From contig NC_079489.1 of the NCBI RefSeq assembly GCF_020520425.1, positions 15,586,001-15,650,000 on the forward strand: a DNA stretch of 64,000 nt. The letters run 5' to 3'. The notes under the pieces are model-generated. The model made no database searches. It had not been told where the DNA came from and worked only from the letters and a program-made list of their open reading frames with translations. Below, in pieces: positions 26,555-37,831 of this stretch; position 1 is the stretch's first letter; each line of letters opens with the position of its first letter. The position numbers were made by a program, and so were the translations under genes. The DNA is from Spinacia oleracea (taxonomy: Eukaryota > Streptophyta > Magnoliopsida > Caryophyllales > Amaranthaceae).

Positions 26555-28158
26555 ATGAAGTGGTTATTACAACAGAAAGTTTCCACACCATTTCAGCAAT
26601 TTTGGTTATCCAAATTGATGGGATTTGATTATGATATTGAATATAAGTCTAGCAAGGAAAATCTGGTAGTTGATGCTCTTTCAAGGGTGGCTGGAGCATC
26701 TATTCTTTGTTTGGCTATCTCCTTGGTCCAATCTGATTTGACTGCATTAATCAAGGCTAGTTATGTTTTGGATGATGCTTTGTTGGATGTGTTACACAAG
26801 CTACAAGCTGGTGAAGTGGTGGAAAATTACACTTTGCAAGATGAGTTGTTGAGGAGAAAAGGGAAACTGATTATAGGACCTGATTTAGTTTTAAAAACTA
26901 AAATCATTACTTGGTTGCATTCCTCTCCTGGGAGTGGGAATTCAGGCAGGGAATTAACTATTAAAAGGGTGTAGAGTTTATTCTACTGGAAGGGATTAAC
27001 TACTGATGTGAGAAAATTTGTAAGGCAATGCAGTCAATGCCAATCTGCAAAGTATGATGCTGCTGCAAGCCCTGGATTATTACAACCACTCCCAATTCCT
27101 GAAGTTATCTGGTTTGATGTGTCTATGGACTTCATAACAGGGCTACCTAAATCTGCAGGCAAGGATGTGATCTTTGTTGTTGTGGACAGACTTAGCAAAT
27201 ACAGCCATTTTATGGCACTTTCACACCCTTTTACTGCAATACAAGTGGCTCAGGCTTACCTTGATCATGTATTCAAATTACATGGCTGGCCAAGGAGTAT
27301 TGTAAGTGATAGAGATCCAATCTTTCTTAACCAATTCTGGAAGGGTCTGTTCAGCTTACATGGTACTGAATTCAAGTTGTCATCATCTTATCATCCTGAG
27401 ACTGATGGACAAACTGAGGTTGTAAATAGGTGTCTTGAGACTTACCTAAGATGCATGTGTAGTGACCAACCAAAAGACTGGTTTTCTTGGTTGCCTTTGG
27501 CTGAGTGGTGGTATAACACTCATTTTCATTCAGCCACTCAAATCACCCCATATGAATTGGTATATGGTCAACCACCCCCTTTGCATTACCTTCCTGGTGA
27601 TTCAGTAGTGGATGAGGTGGATAGGAGTCTTCAGAGAAGGGAGGACATGGTTAATTTAGTTAATTTCATTTACAAAGGGCTCAGGTCAGGATGAAACAAC
27701 AAACTGATAAACACATGTCAGACAGAACCTTTGATGTTGGTGATTGGGTGTGGCTCAAACTTCAGCCTTACAGGCAATCTACTGTACAGGCAAGACACAA
27801 TCAGAAGCTTTCACCTAAGTACTATGGTCCATTCCAGGTGGATGCCCTTATTGGTAAGGTTGCTTATAAGTTAAAGCTTCCTACTTCAGCAAAAATCCAC
27901 AATGTTTTTCATGTCTCCCAGTTAAAAAGGTTTCATGGCACCTTACCTCTGGCTACTCATATCCCTCACTGGTTACAGGGTAAACATTCTACTGATGTTC
28001 CTATGCCTACTGCTGTTCTTGATAAATGTGTTGTTAAGTTTCAAAATCAGGCCCATGTCCAGATTTTGGTACAATGGGAAGGCACATCCCCACATGATGT
28101 CACTTGGGAGGTGGCTGATGTTTTTGAATCCAAATATCCCAACTTTGTGTTGCCTTAA
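26555..28158 (+). pseudogene. Ty3 pol remnant: RNase H end, integrase, chromodomain
   Basis: The first frame (26555-26971) ends RNase H with FDYDIEYKSSKENLVVDALSR and enters the integrase zinc region, then meets an in-frame TAG at 26972-26974. The second frame (27008-27694) has CSQC of the zinc finger and the integrase catalytic residues in SMDFITGLP, SDRDPIF and DGQTEVVN. The third (27691-28158) has the GDWVWLKLQPY and LSPKYYGPF motifs, HNVFHVSQLK, and a chromodomain-like end (VQWEGTSPHDVTWEV). The second zinc-finger His usually found in a GGHSG context is Asn here (GSGNSG). Frame breaks lie at about 26973 and 27690. The fragment is not functional. Confidence 0.88.
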
Positions 28159-28191
28159 AACTTGAGGACAAGTTTGTTAAGGAGGGAGGAT

Positions 28192-28564
28192 TGTTAGGGG
28201 AAGGATTATGATCAAAGTCAATTTCATTGACTTTTATCTTTGTTGACTTTCAGCTTTGTGACTTTCTGTTATTTCTATTATAACAGATTTATTGTAATTC
28301 AGTTAGTTGTTAGACTAATCTGTAAGAGTGCAGTACTGATCTTCTTGTATTATAAATACTCGAATTGTAATTACAAGGAATCATCAATAATACAATCTAT
28401 TTCCTAAATCTCAATCTATCTCTTCCTATTTCGCTCTCTCTTTCTTCTGATAATCTGATCTTCTTCTCTTCTTCCTTCTGAGTTCTTCTCAAATTACTTC
28501 TGAAATCTTCTTCTTTCTTTCTGATTGACTCACTCAAATTGCAGTGACTCTTTGTCCTGCAACA
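28192..28564 (+). repeat. 3' LTR of the chromovirus fragment
   Basis: 373 bp, beginning TGTTAGGGGAAGG right after the polypurine tract and ending TCCTGCAACA. It contains a TATA-like tattataaatactc (about 28350). The next bases (ttggtatc) resemble the start of an initiator-tRNA primer-binding site, which is odd after a 3' LTR. Confidence 0.8.
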
Positions 28565-29997
28565 TTGGTATCTGTATTCAAATAATATTCTTACGATATA
28601 CTAAATTATATTGGAGGTTGGATATTAACAAACTATTAGGGGTCATTTGGTTCGCATGGGGTAAACAGATCAACAAAGGGAAAGCGGAAGAAAGAAAAAT
28701 AAAACTCTTTAATGTAAGGGTAACATGGTTGTTCTAAATCTCCTTCTTTTCTCACCATTACTCGACCATATTGATAGGGGGCCGCACACCTATACAAACA
28801 TAATACCTAACTTGTGCAATTAACTTGTAATAGGGAAAGTATGGTCGAATTCACAGAGAATGCATGACTCATATAACTAACTCGACAATTAATCTAATTG
28901 CTAAGGAAAAATAGTTTTGTGATTGATTAAGAACTAATTCTATCAACGATAAATAAAGAATGATCCAATTTCAAAAAAAGAAAGATAAATAAGGAATGAG
29001 ACTTAGAAACAATTGGTTAAAGGTCTAGGTATATGAGACTTCTCACTAGCATGCATTGGATGAACTACTTACCCTACAACAACAAAAATACAATGAAATG
29101 CTTAAGAGAATAGATGCACCATATTCAACATCGGAGGCCCTCTCCCGAGCGAAATCACATACTTTCTCTACATTACTATAACTAGACCTACATCAAGCAA
29201 GGTAAAAGACTTTAAGCATAACATCCTAACATTCAACTAATTAATTACTACCACCTATTTTCATGGGGTAGTTCAAAGTCTAACTAGAAATTCCTAATTA
29301 GCATAAGCATGAAAATTAACTATGTGAGGGGGATTAAGGGAACCATTAGTTTACACCAAAACATATTCGGGATCATCTGAACTCCTAGAAAAATTGACTA
29401 CTCACACATGATGGAATCGGGTACTAACATGACTTCTACAACCAAACAAATGTTCAACATGGGAAAATTCTATTAATAGAAGGATAGAGAAAATCAAGAG
29501 GAGTAAACCCCAATTTAAAATTTAGATGAGTAACCACAATAAATGCAGAATTGAAGTCTAATAAATAGCATTCAACAACAACAACATGTAAAGATTAATT
29601 AATTAAGAGGGTTGAGAATTTATAAAGAATATTTAATAGCTACAATAATGCTTCCCCGCCATTAATAGAGAACTTGAATCCTTCATGTAAGGCTTTAATT
29701 TCAACGCCCCTACCCCGCGAGGTCTTGTCCTCATAGGATTTCCTTTTGAGGGACAATTTGACTAAGAGAATTTAGGGTTTGACTTGTATGCGAAATGGGT
29801 CAACGATTGGGCCAAAGTAGAGAGTTGCCAATGGACTTTTATTGGAGATCCATAAACCTTTATGTGGAATTCGAATGAGACGTTTAGGGACAAATCTCTT
29901 AAGGACATATCCACATAAAGGCCCCTATCAAATTTCTAGAGAACTTGACTCTGAAATGGACGTGAACCAAAGATGGATACCGGGACAAGGTTATGGG
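28565..29997. other. Noncoding DNA, pre-insertion sequence of the hAT-like element
   Basis: AT-rich with no supported gene. It continues past the inserted element at 30978, so 28.6-31.9 kb was one stretch before that insertion. Confidence 0.45.
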
Positions 29998-30977
29998 CAG
30001 TGGCGGACCCAGGAATTTGATAATGGTAGGGCACTAATGCGCTATCTATGTGTTAACCACATATTTTTTTTGAAGTAAGAAATATCTTAATAACCGTAAC
30101 AAAAATGGTATGTACAAAGGTGAATACCAAAAAACAACAAAGAAGAAAAAAATTGTTGTTTTCTTTTTTCAAATGAAATTCAAACTAATTATTACATCTT
30201 AATTTTTATTTAAAATCTTCCTCTTAATTTTCAAGTTTAAATACCCTCTTATTCTTTCTCCCTAAACCTCTTGTTCTTGAGCCCATCAATAACATTTCCA
30301 TCAAATTCATATTTATCCTAAATCAAATTTGGTATTGGAAGCTTGGAGCATATGAAATCATACAAATTCTAAGTCACTATCATTCTATCGATTGCATCTT
30401 TTATTAATCTTAATTTCTTGAATTTGGAACTGATTTTCCAAAATAAAATTAATACCGTTTTTTGTTTTCGTGATTTTTCGAAATTGAAGTCCAAATTATA
30501 ATACATAATTGCACAAAAAATATTCAAATGCTTAACTAGGAACTTTGACCGTTGATGGTGTTGTCGGTGGCCGAATCGTACAGGAATCTAGCCGCCAGGT
30601 AATTCCGTGAATCCGTGATGGTGAGAGGCCGCTTCCGATTCTCGTCAGCGTGTCGTGCTGCCGCCGCTGCCGCTTAGATCTAACTCCCAATTCTCAAATC
30701 ACCAACCCTAATTTTCTAAACAGAGAAGAAGAGAAGGTGATTGAATGATTTTGGTTCCGTCGCGGTGGTGCACCGGGTCCGATGAGAGGACAAAGGAGTC
30801 TATGGAGGCAAGGAGCAGATAAGGGATTAGCTATGGTGAGAGGAGAGATAAAATATCTTTCAAGTTGGAAGGGGAAGGATGGAAGATGCGTGATTTTGGG
30901 CGAAATACACTGATTTCTTTTTTTTAAATAATGGGTATGCACGTGCATAGCCAGGTTAGTAGCTAGGTCCGCCACTA
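29998..30977. mobile_element. Non-autonomous hAT-like element, 980 bp
   Basis: The termini CAGTGGCGGACC and GGTCCGCCACTA are inverted repeats (outermost base differs). It is flanked by an 8-bp duplication GTTATGGG at 29990-29997 and 30978-30985. The 8-bp target and CAGTGGCGG tip fit hAT elements. The interior has only short frames and no transposase. Confidence 0.8.
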
Positions 30978-31893
30978 GTTATGGGTCAATATTGTATCGA
31001 CCCACCCACTTTCGATCTCTACTCCGATTTTCGCAATTATTGGGAAATGAAACAACTATGTCTACAAACATTAATTATGATCCTTAATTAAAGAACTAAG
31101 TTGGTTCATTTAATCATGTAACTAATTATGGTGATCACTTTGATTTAGAATTCAATTAACAACCTAAGAACCAATTATAATTATCTTATAGTGTGATTGG
31201 CATTAATAGGTCTTTGTTAGCAATTAAAAGGTTGAAATCACACAAATAATCAAAATAATATAATCATGATAAATATGACAAAAAATATAAATTAATAACA
31301 CCCTACAAAAAAATATGGTTAAAAATAATAAAGATAATTGGTCAAGGAAAAACTAGGTCTCTAAACACTCAATCATGGAATAATTTAATCATGCAAAATC
31401 TCTAATTTCGAATTCAAATCCCCAAATAAATCATGTTTGGAATTTCACCCAAACATTAACCAATATACTACTCCATCAACATAAAAATATGAAATTTAAA
31501 GAAAATAACAACTAAAAACATAAAACTAAACAATAATAATAACTAATTTAAGCATGAACATGAAATTAAACAAAACCAATTAAACTAATTAAAATAATAA
31601 ATAAGTAATAAATAAGCAATAAATAAGGAGAGGGAGTACAAAATTCTCATTGATTGATGAATGAATTATTCAAATCTTCTTGTATTGTCCATAATACTCC
31701 ATTTTCAATGATTTTTTCTCACTTTCACTCTCTAAACTACACTAATGAGAAACCCTAAACCCTAAAAAAAGACTAATTATGTACATGGTAATGAGTCCCC
31801 AAAAAATGGGTTTTTATACTCCCTCAAATTCAAAAGGGAAAATTAAAAACTAAAGAAAAAGAAGAAATTAGAAAGAGAGGAAAAGAAAAGGAC
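30978..31893. other. AT-rich noncoding DNA before the LINE
   Basis: No gene recognised. The interval is rich in A runs and aataataa-type sequence. Confidence 0.45.
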
Positions 31894-31975
31894 AAAGATT
31901 AAAAAAAAAAGGGGGATTCTCTGACTTCTCTCGGCGTAGTGTAGAGTGTTTTGCTATCCTACGCCCGCCATTGTT

Positions 31976-33208
31976 ATGGCTAAGGGAGGACGCCCAAAGA
32001 AGAATCTGACACAAATACCATTGCAGAAGTTGACGCCGGCAACTTCTAGCTCTCAATCGAGGGAGAAAGGGGATGCTACGCCTCTTGATGCCCCGATTCC
32101 TCATGGTGCGACGAATTCTATTGGAACTATTCCTAGAGATTTAAATGGTACAATTCCAGAGACGGTGCCGTCGGTTGCTTCTGCTAGACCTGTTCCACGG
32201 TGCTTAGACATGTCTGCAACTCCGTTTTTGGATGCGCCACTAGAGATTGTGAATCCTCCATTGGCGACAAAAGATATGAAATTAGGGGGTCGAATTATCA
32301 GGGATGAGAAACCTACTGCTTGCTTGCAAAGTTGTTCAATCGAAACTGAATCAATGAAATGGGCTAAAGCAATTATTTTGTATGTCATTGGAGATACTCC
32401 AACTTTGAAATATGTTTATACTTTCATAGCCAAACAGTGGAACTGTGCCTCTCCTCCTGAGGTGTATTTTCATACTGAGGGTTATTTTGTTGTGAGATTT
32501 GCTTCGTTGGAGGAGAAAAATATTGTTTTGTGCTCTGGTCCGTACACTATTGCTAATAGACCAGTGATTGTGAAAGGTTGGGCTCCCGACTTCGATTTTC
32601 ATGCTGAAAATTTGAAGCTTGTACCTCTATGGGTGCAGTTGCCTAACCTTCCTTTGAATTGCTGGGGACATGACTCATTAAGTCGGATAGGTAGTACTCT
32701 TGGTACTCCGCTATTTGCAGATGATTGTACCTCTCAACAAACAAGGATTTCGTATGCTAGAATGCTCGTAGAGATTGATATAACCAGACCGCTAGTTCAT
32801 AAGATTATGGTGGAGTCCCCTGGTGGAAAATAATTTGAGCAGAGGATAACCTATGATTGGGAACCTACATTTTGTAAAACTTGTCTGAAAGTTGGGCATG
32901 AATGTGATAGGCAGGGGCGTATTCCAAAGGTGATCCCTAAGAAAAAATGGGTGCCTAAAAAGACTACTCCTCCTGTTATTTCTAAAGTGCAACCTACTAA
33001 TCAGCAGGTTACTACAGCCCCTACTTGGAGTGTTCCTCGAAGAGTAACTAGACCTACCTCTAGTGTTGCAGCTAGTGTTCCTATTGCTAATAATTTTGCG
33101 TTTTTGCCCAGAGATAATGTTTTTGAGGAATTGGAAACCACTACTTGTGAAATTGTAAATGGTGACACTGAAAGGGGCGGGGATCCTATCCTCTTTGGTT
33201 CTCTATGA
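31976..33208 (+). pseudogene. LINE ORF1 (DUF4283-type, zinc knuckle), one stop codon
   Basis: It starts MAKGGRPKK. The region LKYVYTFIAKQWN...FVVRFASLEEKN...PVIVKGWAPDFDF is the DUF4283 nucleic-acid-binding domain typical of plant L1 ORF1, and CKTCLKVGHEC is the zinc knuckle. An in-frame TAA at 32831-32833 splits the protein just before ITYDWEPTFC; the frame is otherwise open to 33208. It overlaps the ORF2 ATG at 33205 by 4 bases, a normal arrangement for these elements. Confidence 0.85.
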
Positions 33209-36200
33209 AGATCATGTGCTGGAATGTAAGAGGTTGCAATAAGCCTTTTAAGCAAAAAGAGATCAAAAACTTTTTGCTTCATCATAAAGTGGATGTGTGT
33301 GCTTTAATTGAAACTAGAGTTAAAGTAAATCAGTTTCCTAAAGCTTTTGCTAAAATCTTTAAGTGTTGGCAGGCCTTCCACAACCATGATCATGCTTCTA
33401 ATGGTCGTATTTGGTTGGCTTGGAATCCTAAAATAGTTGCGCTCAAGGTATTTGTAGCAAAGTGACGAGTCTTGATAATGATGATAGCTTATTTTTCACT
33501 GTTGTGTACGGCTTTAATACTTCTGAGTTGAGAAAAGGAATGTGGCGATTTATTTCTACAATGAATACTCAACTCAATGCTCCTTGTTTGTTTGTTGGTG
33601 ATTTCAACTGAGTGTTGTTAACTGATGACATATTACATGGTAATGCTGTTACTGCAGGAGAGGTCCATGACTTCGAGGAGTGTCTGATTGCTAATGGCCT
33701 GTCAGAAGTCAAGACTATCGGAAGATTATTACACGTGGTGCAACAACCAAGATGGCCCTGATAGAATTTATTCGAAGATTGACAGATGTATTGCTAACAC
33801 TCTTTGGCGTAGTCAGTTTGCAACAATTGTTGCCGAGGTATTGGATACAAGTGTTTCTGAACATTGTCCTTTGATGGTGAACCTTGTCCAGAGTTGTAAT
33901 CCGAGAACCACTCCCTTTAGGTTCTTGAATGTACTTACTGAACATGAAGATTTCAATGCTTTAGTTACTGGACAGTGGGAACACAGGTTTCATACCAATC
34001 AGCTTTTGAACATACGGTATAAACTCAAAGCTTTGAAGGGGCCTATAAAGAGTATTAATATGCAAGTTTTCAAGGGAACTTCTCAGAAGATTGATGATGT
34101 TAGGAACAGGTTGCAGTATGTTCAACATCAACTTAGCCAGAATCACTTCAATGCCCACTTGATTGATAAAGAGAAGAATTTGTTGTTAGAATTGGAGAAA
34201 TGGAGTGACATAGAAGAGAGGATTTGGCAGCAGAAATCGAGAATAAATTGGATTCAACTTGGTGATTCAAATACTAAGTTTTTTCATGCTCATGCCAAAG
34301 AGAGGAAAAGCCAGAATGCTATTAACCTTCTTATCAAGGATGATGGTTGCAGGTTACAAACTCATTAGCTCATTAAAGAGGAAATTAGAGCCTTCTATGC
34401 TCAGCTCATGGGGAGTGCAGCAGACACTATTCCTATGATTGATAGACAAATTGTGCAGAGGGGTCCTGTTCTTGATCAGAATCAACAAGTTCATCTTTGT
34501 TCCCCCTTTTCACCTCAGGAGATAAAGAAAGCTTTATTCAGCATGGAATCCTCGAAGGCCCCAGGTATGGATGGCTATAACGTGCATTTTTTCAAGTGCA
34601 CTTGGAATATTATTGGTGAAAGTGTCATTAGTGCAGTACAGGAATTCTTTAGGTCTGGTTTCATGCCAAAGACTATCAACTGCACTTATGTTACTCTCTT
34701 ACCCAAAGTTCCTCATGCTTCCTCTGTTAAGAACTTTAGGCCTATTGCTTGTTGCTCCGTGTTATATAAGATTATTTCTAAAGCTTTAACTAATAGGATG
34801 CAATTCTGTTTGGATTATCTTATTAGTGAAATCCAATCAACGTTTGTGAAAGGGAGAGTTATCTTCGATAATATCCTCCTTAGCCATGAGTTAATCAAAG
34901 GTTATGGTAGGAAGGGTATTTCGCCTAGATGTATGCTTAAAATAGATCTTCAAAAGGCTTATGATTCTGTTGAATGACCGTTCCTTAAGTTCTTATTGTT
35001 GGAGATGGGGTTTCCTTTCCAATTCGTCAGTTGGGTAATGGCTTGTTTGACCACTGTTTCTTATTCGTTTAATGTAAACGGGGATATGACTATTCCGTTT
35101 CAAGCTCGTAAAGGTCTTAGGCAAGGTGATCCAATTTCACCATATCTCTTTTCCCTGTGTATGGAGTATCTTAACAGGTGCTTGTTGGAGTTGAGGGGTA
35201 ATTCGGCTTTTAAGTTTCATCCCCGATGCAAAAGACTTTATCTGATTCACGTTTTCTTTGCTGATGATCTTCTCCTCTTCGCCAGAGGAGACATCGAATC
35301 TGTAAGACAACTTTTCAGTCTTTTAACCTCTTTTCTAGTGCTTCTGGGCTTAAAGCTAACCAAGCAAAGAGATCAATTCATTTTGGTGGAGTTACTACTG
35401 AGATCCAAGACGCAATTCTAGCTGAATTTTGTTTGGTCAAAGGCGACTTGCCTTTTAAATATCTTGGAGTACCTCTTTCTTTGAAGAAATTGTCAGTTAT
35501 GCAATGCTAACCTTTACTCAGGAAGATTATTGCGAGAATTGATAGTTGGTCCTCCAAGCTGCTTTCTTACGCTGGGAGGCTGCAGCTTATCAAGTATGTC
35601 TTTTTTAGTATCCAAACCTATTGGTGCCAGGTGTTCTTACTTGCTCAAAAAATCCTCAATTTGATTCAGACTGCTTGTAGGACTTTTTTGTGGACGGGCA
35701 AATCTGGTGCTTCGAGGAGAGCTTTAGTCTCTTGGGATTACTTGTGTCTGCCCAAGTCTGCTGGTGGGTGGAATATTACTTGCCTGAAGATGTGGAACGA
35801 AGCAGCCATTTGTAAACTCTTATGGAAGTTGGCTCAAAAGAAAGACAAGGTTTGGGTACGATGGGTTCATGAGTTGTATGTGAAAAACAATGACATTACA
35901 AGTATGGACACTCCTCCTCAAGCTTCATGGGTTGTAAAGAAAGTTTTTAGCGGCATGAAAACTTTTCTTAGTATTCCTAATGGGCTGTCTGTACTTGAGA
36001 ACTCTAGCTTCTCAATCAGGAAGGTTTATAGTGCCATGAGAGGGGACGTCATGAAGGTTAACTGGAAGAGACTAATCTGGAAGAGACCAAAGAGTGTTTT
36101 TATCACATGGTTAGCTATCTTGCATAGATTAGCTACATGTGAGTGTTTGCAGAAGATTGGTGTAATTCATGATCAGCAATGCATACTCTGTAATAGAGAG

Positions 36201-36500
36201 GATGAAACCTTATCTCATCTTCTATTTAAATGTGACTTTTCAACTGCGGTTTTGAGATGGCTTGGTATATCGAGAGCTCCGGGAGACTGGGCTAGTGAGT
36301 TGCAGATTGTCAATATCAGGTTCAACTCCAACTCTCCTCTTCATCAAGTTTACAGGATGTCTCTTAGCATCACTGTTCACAGCATTTGGAGATAACGAAA
36401 TTACAGAAAATTCAAGAAGATTGAGCAGAATTTTCAAAGATTGTCTACTGAGATTAAGCTGCAAATTTGTGCTAGAAGCCTAATGAATAAGAAGCTTCAG
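33205..36500 (+). pseudogene. LINE ORF2 (endonuclease, reverse transcriptase, zf-RVT), broken
   Basis: The endonuclease starts MKIMCWNVRGCN and keeps LIETRV and FVGDFN. The frame shifts after 33465, and a stop interrupts the GDFN region. Reverse transcriptase motifs are SSKAPGMDGYN, FRPIACCSVLYKIISKAL, KIDLQKAYDSVE, RKGLRQGDPISPYLF and FADDLLLF (active-site Asp pair). In-frame stops lie at 34366 and 34975. Another frameshift after about 35420 precedes the C-terminal zinc-binding part (CILCNREDETLSHLLFKC). There are several independent lesions, so the copy is dead. Confidence 0.88.
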
Positions 36501-36769
36501 CTCAGCGTTGGTGCCTTAGTACTGTTGCTGTAGGTATTGATTGTTAGTTGTGTCCTTCTGGTTGTTGCTTAGGCCTGCTGGTGTTTGGTGTTTGGTGTTT
36601 GGTGTTTGGTGTTTTTCTGTCTTTTCTTCCTTTGTTTTTCTGAAAGGTAGTATGTGTTTTAGGTTTCACCTGTTGTTTCTGATGGTTGTTCTTAACTTCC
36701 TATATTTTGGTTGATAAAATCTCTAATTTACCACACAAAAAAAAAGATTTAAAAAAAAATGAAAAAGAG

Positions 36770-37560
36770 AATAAAAGGGAAAAATGAAAAGGAAATAAAA
36801 TCCCCCCAAAAATTCATACCCCCTTACTTTCTTCGTCTTCACTAGTTCACTTCACTCGATGCATCGTTGCTGCTGCTATTTCAAATCAAAATGATCATCA
36901 GCCATCGACCATCATCAACGTTCCATCATCATCAACTGTCATCAACGATCATCATCCTCACCTTCAATCAACACCGGCAATCACTCAAGAGGAATCGCAT
37001 CCCTTCAATTCGAAATTGTACGGAGATGAATCGAGCTACCAACAACCACAAGAGCAGCCACGTGGCTTCATTAATTCCGTACAATATTGGTGGTTCGGGG
37101 GAACTTACTCGGTTTGGGCGAATTCCATTCAGGTTCGACCGAACCTCAAACAGTTAGTAACTTCACTAAAACTTGGGTTCGGTCGAACACATTTACAGGT
37201 TCGAACGAACCAATATTCTATGTTTTCCTCTGTTTTGGGATGCATTTGAGGCTGATTTTGGTGGTGCTTTTGGTTGTGCTCAGCGCTGCTGCAGTGTGGT
37301 GAATAGTGCGGGCTGAGATGATTGAGTGTTGTGGTGGCTCGGTGGTGTTGGAGGGTGCTTCTGGGTTGCGAGGAGACGGAGTATGGTGGGATGAGGGGTT
37401 GAGGTGTTGTGGTGCTGCGTGGCTAATGCGACGGAGAGGAGAGCTGAAGATGCTTCTTTGCTTGGTGGTGCACTTTAAAGAGTGCGGTGTAGGATAAGGC
37501 ATCCAATTTTTGACCAAGATTACTATCAATCGGCCTTTTCATCCATTTACACTATAGTAA
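36770..37560. other. Noncoding DNA left of element B
   Basis: Contains a degenerate CATCATCA-type stretch (36860-36960) and blocks around ggttcgaccgaacc. No supported gene. Confidence 0.4.
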
Positions 37561-37561
37561 A

Positions 37562-37586
37562 CCTGGTCCATGCTATGGACCAGGGT
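37562..37586. repeat. Left terminal palindrome of element B
   Basis: CCTGGTCCA, a short spacer, then TGGACCAGG. It marks the change from motif-free flank to the element. A related but longer-looped palindrome lies at the other end. Confidence 0.6.
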
Positions 37587-37831
37587 ATTATAGTCTTTGC
37601 GTTGTTGCGTGCGAGAAGTTGTTTGTAACTGTCACGTGCTTTCCTAATTATATATATGTTTTTTTTTTTTAATTTCCTTTTTCCCGGCTTTTGAACTTCT
37701 CATTCAACTTCTCTCTCTAAACTGTTTCCCAACTTCTCTCTGAATTTCTCTCTCCATTTCAAATTTAATTTCAGTGATTATTTTCATCCATTTGCATCAA
37801 ATTACTCTTCCGATCTTCTTTTTTCTAAAAA

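Larger units (their letters stand above)
26540..28564 (+). mobile_element. 5'-truncated Ty3 chromovirus with 3' LTR
   Basis: The fragment holds the end of RNase H, then integrase, a chromodomain-like tail, a polypurine tract (aaggagggagga, ending about 28191) and one LTR at 28192-28564. All upstream parts (5' LTR, gag, protease, reverse transcriptase) are missing. The short LTR and the tail order fit the Reina-like group, but the clade is inferred. Confidence 0.85.
31911..36742 (+). mobile_element. L1-type LINE, full span but mutated
   Basis: Two ORF regions in L1 order: an ORF1 with a DUF4283-type domain and zinc knuckle, then an ORF2 with endonuclease, reverse transcriptase and a C-terminal zinc-binding region. 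The 3' end is A-rich. An imperfect direct repeat, aaagatt(t) followed by a run of A, occurs at 31895-31910 and 36744-36759 and is the likely target duplication. The span of about 4.8 kb suggests a complete insertion. Confidence 0.85.

Noticed and set aside
30694-30975. 93-residue minus-strand frame
   Set aside because: Starts inside the hAT-like terminal repeat and shows no resemblance to a transposase or any known protein.
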